Program-made: the position numbers and the translations under genes
In this document: piece by piece, positions 7,120 through 15,682 of the stretch
Numbering within the stretch: position 1 is the stretch's first letter
Layout of the letters: each line of letters opens with the position of its first letter
Assembly (NCBI GenBank): GCA_034429215.1
Contig: DAOUGI010000043.1
Coordinates: 1-64,000, forward strand
Direction of reading: 5' to 3'
DNA from: JAFGOG01 sp034429215
Lineage (GTDB): Bacteria; Chloroflexota; Anaerolineae; JAAYZQ01
DNA length: 64,000 nt
The notes under the pieces: generated by a model
Database searches by the model: none
What the model was told of the DNA's origin: nothing
What the model saw: the letters and a program-made list of their open reading frames with translations, nothing else

Positions 7120-8484
7120 TCAAACCAGCGACCGCCCGTCCATCTCCGGCGGGCAGCCCACCCCCATCAGGCTCAACATTGTCGGCATGACGTCGACCAC
7201 TGAAAAACGCGTCTGGGGGATCTGCTGCCCGGCCACGTACAGCATGGCGTCGTCGTAGGTGTGCGCGCCCACCAGTTGGTCGCCCTTGAAGGTGAGCGTC
7301 TCCTTGTACAGCGGCCCCTTGGGGTCATAGCCGTCGTAGGGGGCCAGGATCAGGTCGGCCGCCTGCTCCAGGCATGGCCCGTGGTACAGCTCTTCGCGCC
7401 GGAAAGCGGCCTGGAAAAAACGCTCGCCGCTGTCGGGATCGCGCAGCTCTAGCGCGGCGGCGGCGATCTCGTCGCGCAGCGCCTCGTACTCGGCGCCGGG
7501 CGTCACCCAACCGTCCCGCTCGCGGCCCTTGACCCGGATGAATACCCGCCCCGGATCCAGGCTGTAGGCCGCCGAGGCGGGATCGATCGCGTCCAGGCCG
7601 GCCTTGGGGTCGGGCGGCACGCTGCGCAGCTTGAGCCAGCCCCTGTCCATCAGCCAGCGGTTGACGTACACCTCTTTCTTGACGGTGCAAAAGCCGTGGT
7701 CCGACATCCACACCAGCGTCGTGTCCTCGCCCAGCTTGCCGGCCAGCTTGCCCAGCATGTCGTCGATGCGCCGGTAAAAGTCATAGAAGGCCGGCGCGTA
7801 GGTGGGGTGCCCCTCCTCCATCTGCTGCCACAAAAAGTGGTGCAGCCGGTCGGTCTCCATGACGTGGACGTGCAAATAGTCCCACGCCTCGTGGTCGAAC
7901 AGGTGGAACAGGGTGCGGATGCGGGCGTCGAGCGCGGCGTTAACCTCTTGCAGCGCCAGGTCCTTCGATTCGCGGGCCTTCCACGGGTCGGCGTCGATGA
8001 TATAGCCCAACGACTTGAGCGTCGGGACGTAGGACGGCGGGTAGACCGCCTTGTCGAGGCTGGGGCTCAGGAAGCAGCCGACCAGGATGCCGTTCACTTC
8101 GCGGGGAGGGTAGGTGACCGGCACGTTGACGACGATCACCCGCTTGCCGGCGTCGCCCAGCACCTCCCACAGAGTCCGGGCCTTCATGTGGCGCGAAGTG
8201 GGGATGAACTGTTTGTAGGTGGCCGGGTCGCGGTCGACAAAGCCAAAGATGCCGTGCTTGCCGGGGTTGACCCCGGTCATCATCGTGCTCCACGCCGCCG
8301 ACGACACCCACGGCCACACCGAGTTCATGCGCAGCAGGCTGCCCTGCCCGGCCAGCCGGGCCGCGTTGGGCGCACGGCCCTCGGCGATCAGCCGCTGCAT
8401 AAAGGTGTAGGGCGTGCCGTCCAGGCCGATGAACACGACCCGGCGCTCTTTTTTCTTCCCGCGCAGCTTGTTTAGCAAGCCCAT
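7120..8484 (-). CDS. Alkaline-phosphatase-superfamily phosphodiesterase/phosphatase-like protein (paralogue 1)
   Basis: A 454-residue member of the type I phosphodiesterase/nucleotide pyrophosphatase branch of the alkaline phosphatase superfamily. The motifs are VVFIGLDGT (first metal Asp), a nucleophile region WSTMMTGVNPGKHGIFGF, a METDRLHHF segment with metal-binding Asp and His, and MSDHGF (Asp-His metal pair). The natural substrate is unknown. It is the last gene of the minus-strand sulfate-activation region and is clearly related to the gene at 9807-11189, with the same PVTYPP/PQTYP and GCFL(S/T)PS blocks. No signal peptide is seen, so it is probably cytoplasmic. Confidence 0.82.
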   Translation of the reverse strand: MGLLNKLRGKKKERRVVFIGLDGTPYTFMQRLIAEGRAPNAARLAGQGSLLRMNSVWPWVSSAAWSTMMTGVNPGKHGIFGFVDRDPATYKQFIPTSRHMKARTLWEVLGDAGKRVIVVNVPVTYPPREVNGILVGCFLSPSLDKAVYPPSYVPTLKSLGYIIDADPWKARESKDLALQEVNAALDARIRTLFHLFDHEAWDYLHVHVMETDRLHHFLWQQMEEGHPTYAPAFYDFYRRIDDMLGKLAGKLGEDTTLVWMSDHGFCTVKKEVYVNRWLMDRGWLKLRSVPPDPKAGLDAIDPASAAYSLDPGRVFIRVKGRERDGWVTPGAEYEALRDEIAAAALELRDPDSGERFFQAAFRREELYHGPCLEQAADLILAPYDGYDPKGPLYKETLTFKGDQLVGAHTYDDAMLYVAGQQIPQTRFSVVDVMPTMLSLMGVGCPPEMDGRSLV

Positions 8485-8511
8485 GGCCTTCCGCTCTCCT
8501 GACAGACCTCG

Positions 8512-8778
8512 CTAACTCTCAGCTACCAGCTTCAGGCGGTGGCGTACCTCATCCAGCGTGACGCCCCCTTCTGTGCGATACCGGGTGCGGGATCGCTCGA
8601 TCAACTCCAGAAAATCAGGAATTTCCCCCAACTGCCAAGCTTCAGCGTCGGCCTCGTTGATTGGAACGACGGCAAGGGTGGGGACCCCGTTCTCGGTCAG
8701 GATCACAGGTCCGGCTGACGCCAGCCTGACCAGATCCCGGATCCTCAGGCCTTCTCGCTCAACCGTCACTGTTTTCAT
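8512..8778 (-). CDS. Phd/YefM-like antitoxin
   Basis: An 88-residue protein whose N-terminal half fits the Phd/YefM antitoxin fold (TVEREGLRIRDLVRLA, then GPVILTENGVPTLAVVP). The C-terminal part is charged and would bind the toxin. Its start overlaps the end of the toxin gene by 4 nt (8775-8778), so the two are translationally coupled in the order toxin then antitoxin. This is the reverse of the commonest arrangement. Confidence 0.75.
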   Translation of the reverse strand: MKTVTVEREGLRIRDLVRLASAGPVILTENGVPTLAVVPINEADAEAWQLGEIPDFLELIERSRTRYRTEGGVTLDEVRHRLKLVAES

Positions 8779-9071
8779 AGGTCAAACCCCCTTCCACCAA
8801 CCAACAACCGGTTCCTGAGCTTACGTCCTATGGCCAGAATAACTATACATCTGCTTTCAGAGTCGATGTCGTAGAACACCCGCAAATCCTCTATGCGCAA
8901 TTCCCACGGAAAGGACGGATTAGGCCGCAGTTGTTTCCGCTGTCGAGTTTCGACATCTGGCTCATGAGCAAGATGCGCTTCGATCTGGTCGACGATAATG
9001 GCCCGTTCTCTGGCTGTGATGTTAGCCAGGTGCTCCAGTGCCTCAGGCGAGAACTCGATCCGGTAGGCCAC
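8775..9071 (-). CDS. RelE/ParE-family toxin
   Basis: A 98-residue protein of the RelE/ParE toxin fold: YRIEFSPEALEHLANI, a basic central KQLRPNP segment, then WELRIEDLRVFYDID and VILAIGRK. RelE members are ribosome-dependent mRNA interferases and ParE members target gyrase; the sequence alone does not decide which. It lies first in the pair and sits between cysC and a phosphodiesterase gene on the same strand. This could reflect later insertion of the module into the sulfur operon. Confidence 0.78.
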   Translation of the reverse strand: MAYRIEFSPEALEHLANITARERAIIVDQIEAHLAHEPDVETRQRKQLRPNPSFPWELRIEDLRVFYDIDSESRCIVILAIGRKLRNRLLVGGRGFDL

Positions 9072-9143
9072 GATGATCAGACTCTGTCACGGTCTGGTGA
9101 CGCCCTTATTGTAGCACCAACCAGGGCGAAAGGCAAGCCCGGA

Positions 9144-9758
9144 TTATAGATACCCCAGCGCCGTCAGCCGTGCCTCGATCGCTGCCTCTTCTTCCGCCGT
9201 GTACGACGGCAGCTCCTCGCCGGCGGCGTGCGGCGCGTAGCCCAGCTCTTCCAGCTTGAGCATGACCTTGGTCATGCTCTCCTCGATCGTCTCCTTGCTC
9301 GAGTCGACCATCACTTCCGGGTTTTCCGGCTCTTCGTACGGGTCCGACACGCCGGTAAAGTTGGGGATCTCGCCGGCCAGCGCCTTCTTGTACAGCCCCT
9401 TGACGTCCCGCTCGATCAGCGTCTCCATCGGCGCGTAGCAGTACACCTCGACAAAGTTGCCGATCTCCTGGCGCGAGTTGGCCCGCACCGCGCGGTAGGG
9501 CGAGATGAACGAGCACAGCACCGCCACGCCGTTGCGCGTCAGCAGCTTGGCCACAAAGGTCACCCGCTCGATATTCTTGTCCCGGTCCTCCTTGGAAAAG
9601 CCAAGGTCGCGGGTCAGCCCCTGCCGGACAATGTCGCCGTCCAGCCGCTCGACCTTCAGCCCGCGCTTGCGCAGCTCTTCTTCCAGCCGGAGGGCCAGCG
9701 CCGTCTTGCCTGCCCCCGATAGCCCTGTGAACCAGACAGTTACCCCTTTTTGCTCCAC
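9144..9758 (-). CDS. cysC: Adenylylsulfate kinase (APS kinase)
   Basis: This enzyme phosphorylates adenylyl sulfate to PAPS. It is a 204-residue P-loop kinase with GLSGAGKT at residues 13-20, the DGDIVR block, the FISPYRAVR block and the GVSDPYEEPENPE substrate loop, all characteristic of CysC. It starts at GTG 9758 with GAGGTG about 9 nt upstream. The C-terminal 25 residues form an acidic Ala/Glu-rich tail beyond the core. It lies 48 nt after the AP-superfamily gene at 9807 and in the same direction as sat, so a sat-led operon is likely. No PAPS reductase or sulfotransferase is in this window. Confidence 0.94.
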   Translation of the reverse strand: MEQKGVTVWFTGLSGAGKTALALRLEEELRKRGLKVERLDGDIVRQGLTRDLGFSKEDRDKNIERVTFVAKLLTRNGVAVLCSFISPYRAVRANSRQEIGNFVEVYCYAPMETLIERDVKGLYKKALAGEIPNFTGVSDPYEEPENPEVMVDSSKETIEESMTKVMLKLEELGYAPHAAGEELPSYTAEEEAAIEARLTALGYL

Positions 9759-9783
9759 GATCTTGTCACCTCATTATCATTGA

Positions 9784-9806
9784 GGGCGACCACCTGGGGG
9801 TCGCCC
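9784..9806 (-). other. Intercistronic hairpin before cysC
   Basis: GGGCGACC (9784-9791) and GGTCGCCC (9799-9806) form an 8-bp stem between two co-directional genes. There is no U tract on the minus strand, so it is more likely an mRNA processing or stability element than a terminator. Confidence 0.4.
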
Positions 9807-11189
9807 CTACATTTGTGCAAACGATTGCCCTCTTATATCCGCCGGGATCGGCACATCCATCAGGTCCAGCACCGTCGGCGCTATATCCGTCACGCGCCGC
9901 CGGGCGGCTTGTCCCTGGGGTCCGATTGCCGGGTTGTAATAGATATACAGCCCTTGCTGGGCATGGCTGGCGTCGTCGGGCGCGGTGTCCCGCTCTGTGG
10001 CATAGATGCCACCCCAACCCAGGCTGGCCACCGACCGCCAGCCCATCTTGCCCAGGTAGGCGATCAGGTCCGGGGGGATGTTGTTGACCTCCCGGTAGAT
10101 CTCCTGCGGCTTGAAGCTGACCGAGCCGAGGCTCTGGCCATCCGGCCCGCTGATGGCGGCGATGCCGGCGGCCAGCTCGTCTCGGAGCTGCTCGTAGCCG
10201 GCCGGATCGACGATCCCCTCCGGCTCGCGCCCCGCGACGTTCAGGTATACCCGGGCGTAATAGCCCCCGGCCGCCCACGCCCTGGTCCGGCTCCAGTCCA
10301 CTTCGCACTTTTCCAGGGGCACGATCCCCTCCGGCTGGTGCTCCAGCGCCAGGTAGCCTTCCCGCTTGAGCCACTCGTTGATGCATATGCCGCCCATCAT
10401 CGGCTGGGCGCCGTGGTCCGACACGACCAGCACCGCCGTGTCGGCAGGAACCAGATCCAGCCACTCGCCGATCTGGCGGTCGATATGGACATAATAGTCA
10501 CGGATAGAGTTCTCGTAGCGGTTGCCCGGCTGGTACCTGGGGTGGCGGGGATCGGTGAATCGCCACATGCCGTGGTGGATGCGGTCTACCCCCATGTCCA
10601 CGTGCATGAAAAAGTCCCACGGCCGGCCGGCCAGCAGGTGCTTGACCACTGCGTGGTGCTGGTCGGCCATCTGGTAGATCTGCGCCAGCAGGTGGTCCGG
10701 GTCGCCGGTGCGGAACTGGGGCACGTCGACCATATACTCGCCGCCGATCAGCCCTTCGATCTCCTGCTTAAGCTCCGGCGGATAGGTGTATGGGCTGCGC
10801 GTGCTGGGGGTCAAAAAGCAGCCGATCATCGCCCCGTTGACCGGCTTGACCGGGTAGGTCTGCGGCACCCCCACCGTGATCGCCTGCTTGCCGGCCCGCG
10901 AGACCATGTCCCACACCCGGTCGGCCTTGACCGCCTGGCCGGTGGCGATCGTCATCGCCTCGTAGGAATAGTCGGCCCGGTTGCGAAAGTCGTAGAAACC
11001 GAGCTGGCCGGGGTCCTTGCCCGACATCATCGCCGCCCAGCTCGGCACGGTCATGGCCGGGATCGTGCTGGTCAGCTCGCCATAGGCCCCGCCGTCCATC
11101 AGGCGGCGCAGGGTGGGCAGATCGCCGCGCCACCGGCCGAACACGAGCGATGGCTCGGCGCAGTCCAGCCCGACGACGAGGACCCTCAT
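9807..11189 (-). CDS. Alkaline-phosphatase-superfamily phosphodiesterase/phosphatase-like protein (paralogue 2)
   Basis: A 460-residue AP-superfamily enzyme. It starts MRVLVVGLDCAEPS (first metal Asp), has the nucleophile region TVPSWAAMMSGKDPGQLGFYDF, a metal-binding block MGVDRIHHGMW and VVSDHGAQPMMGG. ATG 11189 is chosen over longer frames because it overlaps the sat stop as ATGA (11186-11189), indicating coupled translation. The homologous gene at 7120-8484 lies at the other end of the same operon region. A role in hydrolysing a sulfate-activation product such as PAP or APS, or in handling a sulfated compound, is only inference from position. Confidence 0.82.
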   Translation of the reverse strand: MRVLVVGLDCAEPSLVFGRWRGDLPTLRRLMDGGAYGELTSTIPAMTVPSWAAMMSGKDPGQLGFYDFRNRADYSYEAMTIATGQAVKADRVWDMVSRAGKQAITVGVPQTYPVKPVNGAMIGCFLTPSTRSPYTYPPELKQEIEGLIGGEYMVDVPQFRTGDPDHLLAQIYQMADQHHAVVKHLLAGRPWDFFMHVDMGVDRIHHGMWRFTDPRHPRYQPGNRYENSIRDYYVHIDRQIGEWLDLVPADTAVLVVSDHGAQPMMGGICINEWLKREGYLALEHQPEGIVPLEKCEVDWSRTRAWAAGGYYARVYLNVAGREPEGIVDPAGYEQLRDELAAGIAAISGPDGQSLGSVSFKPQEIYREVNNIPPDLIAYLGKMGWRSVASLGWGGIYATERDTAPDDASHAQQGLYIYYNPAIGPQGQAARRRVTDIAPTVLDLMDVPIPADIRGQSFAQM

Positions 11190-12373
11190 TTTCCTTCCTG
11201 TTCTTCCTTTTTGGCCTTGATGCCGTCCATCAACACCTTGGAGACTTCGGGCCGGGTAAACTCTTCGGGCAGCATCTCGCCCCGTTCCAGCATCTGCCGC
11301 ACCTGGGTGCCGCTCAGGAAAACCCAGTCCTCCTTGCCGTGGGGGCAGGTCTTGGCGCTGACCACCGCCTCGCACTTTTTGCAGTAGAAGGTATAGTCAA
11401 AGAAGAGGGGCTGGATACCCAGCTCGCCCGGTTGGAACTCGTCAAAGATATAGTGGGCATCGTACGTGCCGTAATAGTTGCCCACGCCGGCGTGGTCGCG
11501 GCCGACGATAAAGTGGGTGCAGCCGTAATTCTTGCGGGCGATGGCGTGAAAGATCGCCTCGCGCGGCCCGGCGTAGCGCATCGCCGCCGGAAAGACGCCC
11601 AGCAGCACCCGGTCGGGCGGGTAATAGTCGCGCAGGATGGCCTGGTAGCTGGCGATCCGCACGTCGGCCGGGATGTCGTCGGCCTTGGTCTCGCCCACCA
11701 GCGGGTGCAGGAACAGCCCGTCGACGATCTCCAGCGCCACCTTTTGGATATACTCGTGGGCGCGGTGGATCGGGTTGCGCGTCTGGAAAGCGACGATCCG
11801 CCGCCAGCCCCGCGAGGCGAACATCCGCCGCGTCTGGGCCGGCTCGTGCCGCAGCTCGGGGAATTCGATCTCCTTGGGGCCGTTGACCATGAACACCTCG
11901 CCGCCCAGCAGCGTGTTGCCGTAGCGGTACAGCCGATCCACGCCGGGATGGGCCCGGTCGGTCGTCTTGTACACCTCGCGCGCCTCGCGCTCCTTGTCGG
12001 CGAGGTACTTTTCCTCGACGGTCATGATCCCCATCAGGTGATCGCCGTCGACCAGGGCGATCTCTTGCCCCTCGTGCAGCTCGGCGGCTACGTCGTCGTC
12101 CACCGGCAGGGTCACCGGGATGCTCCAGGCCAGGCCGTTGGCCATGTGCATGGTGTCGATCACGCTGTCATAGTCGGCCTTGGCCATAAACCCGGTCAAT
12201 GGGCTGAGCGCGCCGACCGCGATCATCTCCAGGTCCGACACGGCCATGGCCGTGAGCTGCACCTGGGGGAAGGACCTGGCCCGTTCCAGGGCCGCCTCGC
12301 GCAGCTCGCCGCGCAAGATCCGATTTACCAACTGCCCGCCGTGGGGCGGAATGCTGCCGACCGTCTTGGCCAT
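11186..12373 (-). CDS. sat: Sulfate adenylyltransferase (ATP sulfurylase)
   Basis: This enzyme makes adenylyl sulfate from ATP and sulfate. It is a 395-residue single-domain Sat of the homo-oligomeric type. Motifs are VGALSPLTGFM, the nucleotide-binding QTRNPIHRAHEY and GRDHAGVGNYYG. The zinc-site segment CKKC...CPHG resembles that of thermophile enzymes. The start ATG has AGGAG 9 nt upstream. It is first gene of the minus-strand operon sat - AP enzyme - cysC, with a consensus promoter and a leader terminator just upstream. Confidence 0.96.
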   Translation of the reverse strand: MAKTVGSIPPHGGQLVNRILRGELREAALERARSFPQVQLTAMAVSDLEMIAVGALSPLTGFMAKADYDSVIDTMHMANGLAWSIPVTLPVDDDVAAELHEGQEIALVDGDHLMGIMTVEEKYLADKEREAREVYKTTDRAHPGVDRLYRYGNTLLGGEVFMVNGPKEIEFPELRHEPAQTRRMFASRGWRRIVAFQTRNPIHRAHEYIQKVALEIVDGLFLHPLVGETKADDIPADVRIASYQAILRDYYPPDRVLLGVFPAAMRYAGPREAIFHAIARKNYGCTHFIVGRDHAGVGNYYGTYDAHYIFDEFQPGELGIQPLFFDYTFYCKKCEAVVSAKTCPHGKEDWVFLSGTQVRQMLERGEMLPEEFTRPEVSKVLMDGIKAKKEEQEGK

Positions 12374-12400
12374 CGTTTCACTCCTGATTCAAGGCTGAAC

Positions 12401-12436
12401 AAAAAAAGATGAACCGCCTGGGACTGCCCCGGTTCA
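12401..12436 (-). terminator. Intrinsic terminator within the sat leader
   Basis: TGAACCG (minus strand, 12436-12430) pairs with CGGTTCA (12416-12410). It is followed by CTTTTTTT (12407-12401). It lies just downstream of the sat promoter and 28 nt before the sat start codon. It therefore either ends murJ-proximal transcription of unknown origin or works as an attenuator for sat. Confidence 0.65.
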
Positions 12437-12445
12437 CGACCGTCA

Positions 12446-12474
12446 ATTCTAGCAGAAAGGGTACCCCTTGTCAA
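12446..12474 (-). promoter_or_regulatory. Promoter of the sat operon
   Basis: Minus strand TTGACA (12469-12474) and TAGAAT (12446-12451) with a 17-nt spacer. The transcript would begin near 12439 and run straight into the hairpin at 12436-12410. Confidence 0.8.
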
Positions 12475-12575
12475 TTTGATTCCCGGCGCTGGCAACGCTA
12501 TCCTTCTCTAGTGCTCCGCTTCTTCTCGTCGGCCCGTTTCTTGCGTTTCCGGCCTCTGAAGGGCTTGGCAACCTG

Positions 12576-14159
12576 TCATAGTTCATCACCATCCCTTCGC
12601 CGGCCTGCGAGCGCCCGGTCTACCACAGTTCGTACCTCTTCCACCTTGAGCAGGTACGCCACGGCGACAAACACAACCCCGGCCACCACCGCACCGCCGG
12701 CCAGGTAAGCCAGCGTCGCCAGCGTCCCTGTGGTCAGGCTGCGGCCCCCCACCACGACGGCCGCCAGCGCCCCGCTTGTGACCAGCGCCGCGGCGGCCAT
12801 TTGCCCGGCGAAAGGTCCCAGCGCCGCCAGGCGAAACGCCGGCACCCGCCGCCCGAACAGGATCAGCAGCGCCACCACCTTCAGCGTCTTGGCGATTGTC
12901 GTTGCGAGAGCAATACCGCCCAGGCCCAAGGCGGCCATCAGCGGCGGGATGAGCGCCACGTTCAGGCCAAAGGTCGCCACGTCGGCAAGCACCGGCGTCA
13001 TGGTGTTCTGCTGGGCATAAAAGAACCGCACGGCGATGATCTCCAGGGCAAAGGGCAGCAATCCCAGGCTGTAAAACAACAGCGGCCCGGCGGTCAGTTG
13101 GGTCGAGGCTGCGTCAAAGGCGCCGCGCTCGAGCAGGACCCGGATGAACGGCTCGCGGAAGGCGATCAGCCCCGCCGCCACCGGCAGAAAGATGAGGGCC
13201 AGCGCCCGGATCGCCCCGGTCAGCGTCCGGGCCAACGCCTGGCGGTCCCGGTCGGCGGCCATCTCGGCCGAAAAGGGGAACAGCACCAGCCCCAGGGTGT
13301 AGGGCAGGATCGTGGTCAGGGTCTCGCCGATCTTGCGCGCATAGGCCAGCGCCGACACGCCGCCCACGCCGGCGTTGCTGGCAAAGGCATTGTCCACCAG
13401 CGGCCCGATGAACAGGGACAGGAACAGCCCGGCGAACAGCGGCGCTGCCAGGCGGGCCACCGTCCGCAAGGGGGGAAAGCGGGGATCGAGCGCCCGCCGG
13501 ATCGCGCCCAGGCTCAGGCCGCCGCCACCCGGGGCCGGCTTGAGCGAGCCGCGCCGCGCCAGGCCCAGCCCCTCGACGAGCAGCTTGCCCACTGCCCCCA
13601 CGACCACGCCCGCTGCCAGGCCCGCTACGCGGCCAACAGCCAGGAACAGCGCCAGCGGCGCGGTGCGAAAGCTCGCCTCGCCGAGAGCCGGCAGGGCGAA
13701 CCGTTTCTGGGCGTGCAGGGCCGCCGTGGTCAGCGTCGACAGGCCCAGGAACAGCAGCGCCGGCATCGCCAGGCGGGTCAGGCGGATTGCCAGCTCGCGC
13801 TGGGGGCCGCTGAAACCGGGTGCGGCGACCGAAATGAGCGGCGCGGCGGCGGCTATCCCCGCCGCCGTGGCCGCGCCCAGCAGCAGCACCAGCCAGGCGC
13901 CGGCGGACCAGAACAGCCGCCGGGCGGCCGGCTCCGAGTCGCGCTGGGTGCGCAGAAAGGTGGGCAGAAAGGCCGGCTCGATCACGTCGCGCAGGACGAT
14001 GTAAGCGCTGAACGGCAGGCTGTAGGCCACCAGGTAGGCGTCCACCTCGACGCCGGTGCCGAAAAAGTAGGCCAGCGCCAGCTTTTCGACGAACCCCAGC
14101 CCGCGGACCACCACGCCGAGCAGCGCCAGCCCCACCGTCGCCCGGACGATGCGGCTCAT
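12576..14159 (-). CDS. murJ: MurJ-like lipid II flippase
   Basis: A 527-residue MOP-superfamily protein with about 13-14 hydrophobic segments. MurJ signatures include VEKLALAYFFGTGVEVDAYLVAY near the N-terminus, ALAYARKIGETLTTILPYTLG and EIIAVRFFYAQQNT. MurJ moves lipid-linked peptidoglycan precursors across the membrane; polysaccharide flippases are close relatives. ATG 14159 starts the conserved part although its ribosome binding site is weak; a TTG near 14216 would add 19 residues. After the TGA stop the same frame runs another 25 very basic codons. Confidence 0.8.
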   Translation of the reverse strand: MSRIVRATVGLALLGVVVRGLGFVEKLALAYFFGTGVEVDAYLVAYSLPFSAYIVLRDVIEPAFLPTFLRTQRDSEPAARRLFWSAGAWLVLLLGAATAAGIAAAAPLISVAAPGFSGPQRELAIRLTRLAMPALLFLGLSTLTTAALHAQKRFALPALGEASFRTAPLALFLAVGRVAGLAAGVVVGAVGKLLVEGLGLARRGSLKPAPGGGGLSLGAIRRALDPRFPPLRTVARLAAPLFAGLFLSLFIGPLVDNAFASNAGVGGVSALAYARKIGETLTTILPYTLGLVLFPFSAEMAADRDRQALARTLTGAIRALALIFLPVAAGLIAFREPFIRVLLERGAFDAASTQLTAGPLLFYSLGLLPFALEIIAVRFFYAQQNTMTPVLADVATFGLNVALIPPLMAALGLGGIALATTIAKTLKVVALLILFGRRVPAFRLAALGPFAGQMAAAALVTSGALAAVVVGGRSLTTGTLATLAYLAGGAVVAGVVFVAVAYLLKVEEVRTVVDRALAGRRRDGDEL

Positions 14160-14218
14160 CCCGTCGCGCTTCTTGGGCTGTGCCTCTGCTCTCTTACTTG
14201 CTGTTTCTGGGTCCAACC

Positions 14219-15658
14219 CTAGGCCTTTACGATCTGGTGCCTGGCCCGGATCGCCGCGTCCAATTCCGGGTCGAGACCGGGCGCCTTGTGCCTGGCCAGC
14301 AGCTTGACCACACGGGCGATGGCCCGGGCGCGGCTGTCTGGCTTGCCCGCTGCTTCCCACGCCGGCCGGGCCTGCCGGTCGGCCACCGACGCCTGGACAA
14401 GCTCGGAGCGCATGAAATGCAGCGTGTGCGCGTCCATCAGATAGTGGCCGCCCGGCCCGACGCGGTCGATCGCCTCGACGGCCATCGATTCGGGCGTCAC
14501 CTCCACGCCGCGCAGGACGCGCATGGCCAGGCCGGCGATCTCGTCGTCGATCACCGCCTGCTCCAACGACGCGGCGCTCATGTTCGTCACCATGCCGATC
14601 GCGTGGTGGATATAGTTGCAGCCGCCCATCGCCGCCAGCAGCAGCGTGGCCATCTTTTCATATCCGGCCTGGGCATCGGGCAGCTTGGAGTCGCTCATGC
14701 CGCCCGAGCCATAGATCGGCACCCGGTAAAAGTGGGCCATCTGTGAGGCGGCCGCCTGCATCATCCCAAACTCGACGGCGCCTCCCAGGTAACCGCCGCT
14801 GCGCAGGTCTGCCACGCCGGGGATATAGCCGGCCAGCACCGGCGTGCCGGGCCGGGCCAGTTGGGTGAGGACGATCCCGCTGAGCTGCTCGGCGTTGAGC
14901 TGCACCAACGTCCCGGCCAGGGTCACCGGCGAGGTGGAACCGGCCATGGGCGCCGCGGACAGGGCGACCGGCAGTCCGTGGCCGCACCATTCCAGGAGGA
15001 TGCCGGTCACTGCCGAGTCGAGGTGCAGCGGGCTTACCATCCAGCTAGTGATCGCCGACACCAGGGGCCGCTCGCGCAGTGCGTCTGAGCTGCCGGCGAT
15101 CGCCGTCGCCATGTCGATGACGGCCCGCGCCCCGCTCACCGAGTTGACGCCGCCCATCACGTGCTTGGTGCTGTTGGCCAGGCAGGCGTAGAAGCGGTTG
15201 GCGGGGATCGCCTCTTCTGGTACGTCGGTGGGATAGATGGGGATGACGATAAAATCGCAGTGGGGCAGGGCATCGACGAGCCGGGCCATTTGCACCAGGT
15301 CGCCCAGGGTGCCGGGCCGGACACTGTCCGCGCCCGGGTCCAGGACGGCGGTGGGCGAGCCGCCGGTGCCGGCGTACACCCGCTTGCCCTCCAGGACCAC
15401 GTCGTGGGCGGGATCGCGGCCGGCCAGCAGCACCCGAGAAGGCACTGTGCGCAGCGCCGCCTCGACCATCGCCGGGGTGACGAAAACCCGGTCGCCCCTG
15501 ACCGTCGCTCCACCCTGCCGGTACAGAGCCAGCGCCGCCTCGTTTTCTACCTGAAGCCCGGTGTGCTCGAGGACGCCCAGCGAGGCCCGGTGAATCTCCT
15601 CGATCTGGGCCTGGGTCAACGGCTGGTATTGTCCGCCCAAAGGGCCTGGCCGTGGCAT
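14219..15658 (-). CDS. MttB-family (non-pyrrolysine) methyltransferase
   Basis: A 479-residue protein of the trimethylamine methyltransferase MttB superfamily, a TIM barrel that moves a methyl group from quaternary or tertiary amines to a corrinoid protein. Typical blocks are QIEEIHRASLGVLEHTGLQV, AGTGGSPTAVLDP, NSTKHVMGGVNS and SDSKLPDAQAGYEKM. There is no in-frame amber codon, so it belongs to the non-Pyl branch that acts on compounds such as glycine betaine, proline betaine or carnitine. The ornithine-cyclodeaminase homologue lies 24 nt upstream in the same direction, which suggests a joint amino acid betaine pathway. No corrinoid protein gene is visible here. Confidence 0.85.
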   Translation of the reverse strand: MPRPGPLGGQYQPLTQAQIEEIHRASLGVLEHTGLQVENEAALALYRQGGATVRGDRVFVTPAMVEAALRTVPSRVLLAGRDPAHDVVLEGKRVYAGTGGSPTAVLDPGADSVRPGTLGDLVQMARLVDALPHCDFIVIPIYPTDVPEEAIPANRFYACLANSTKHVMGGVNSVSGARAVIDMATAIAGSSDALRERPLVSAITSWMVSPLHLDSAVTGILLEWCGHGLPVALSAAPMAGSTSPVTLAGTLVQLNAEQLSGIVLTQLARPGTPVLAGYIPGVADLRSGGYLGGAVEFGMMQAAASQMAHFYRVPIYGSGGMSDSKLPDAQAGYEKMATLLLAAMGGCNYIHHAIGMVTNMSAASLEQAVIDDEIAGLAMRVLRGVEVTPESMAVEAIDRVGPGGHYLMDAHTLHFMRSELVQASVADRQARPAWEAAGKPDSRARAIARVVKLLARHKAPGLDPELDAAIRARHQIVKA

Positions 15659-15682
15659 GTGGCTACCTCACGATGGCGGCGA

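Noticed and set aside
12801..14222. 473-codon plus-strand frame over murJ
   Set aside because: Gln/Arg-rich antisense translation of a membrane protein gene; no coding evidence.
14219..15658. Pyrrolysine-containing MttB
   Set aside because: The frame has no internal TAG; it fits the non-Pyl branch.
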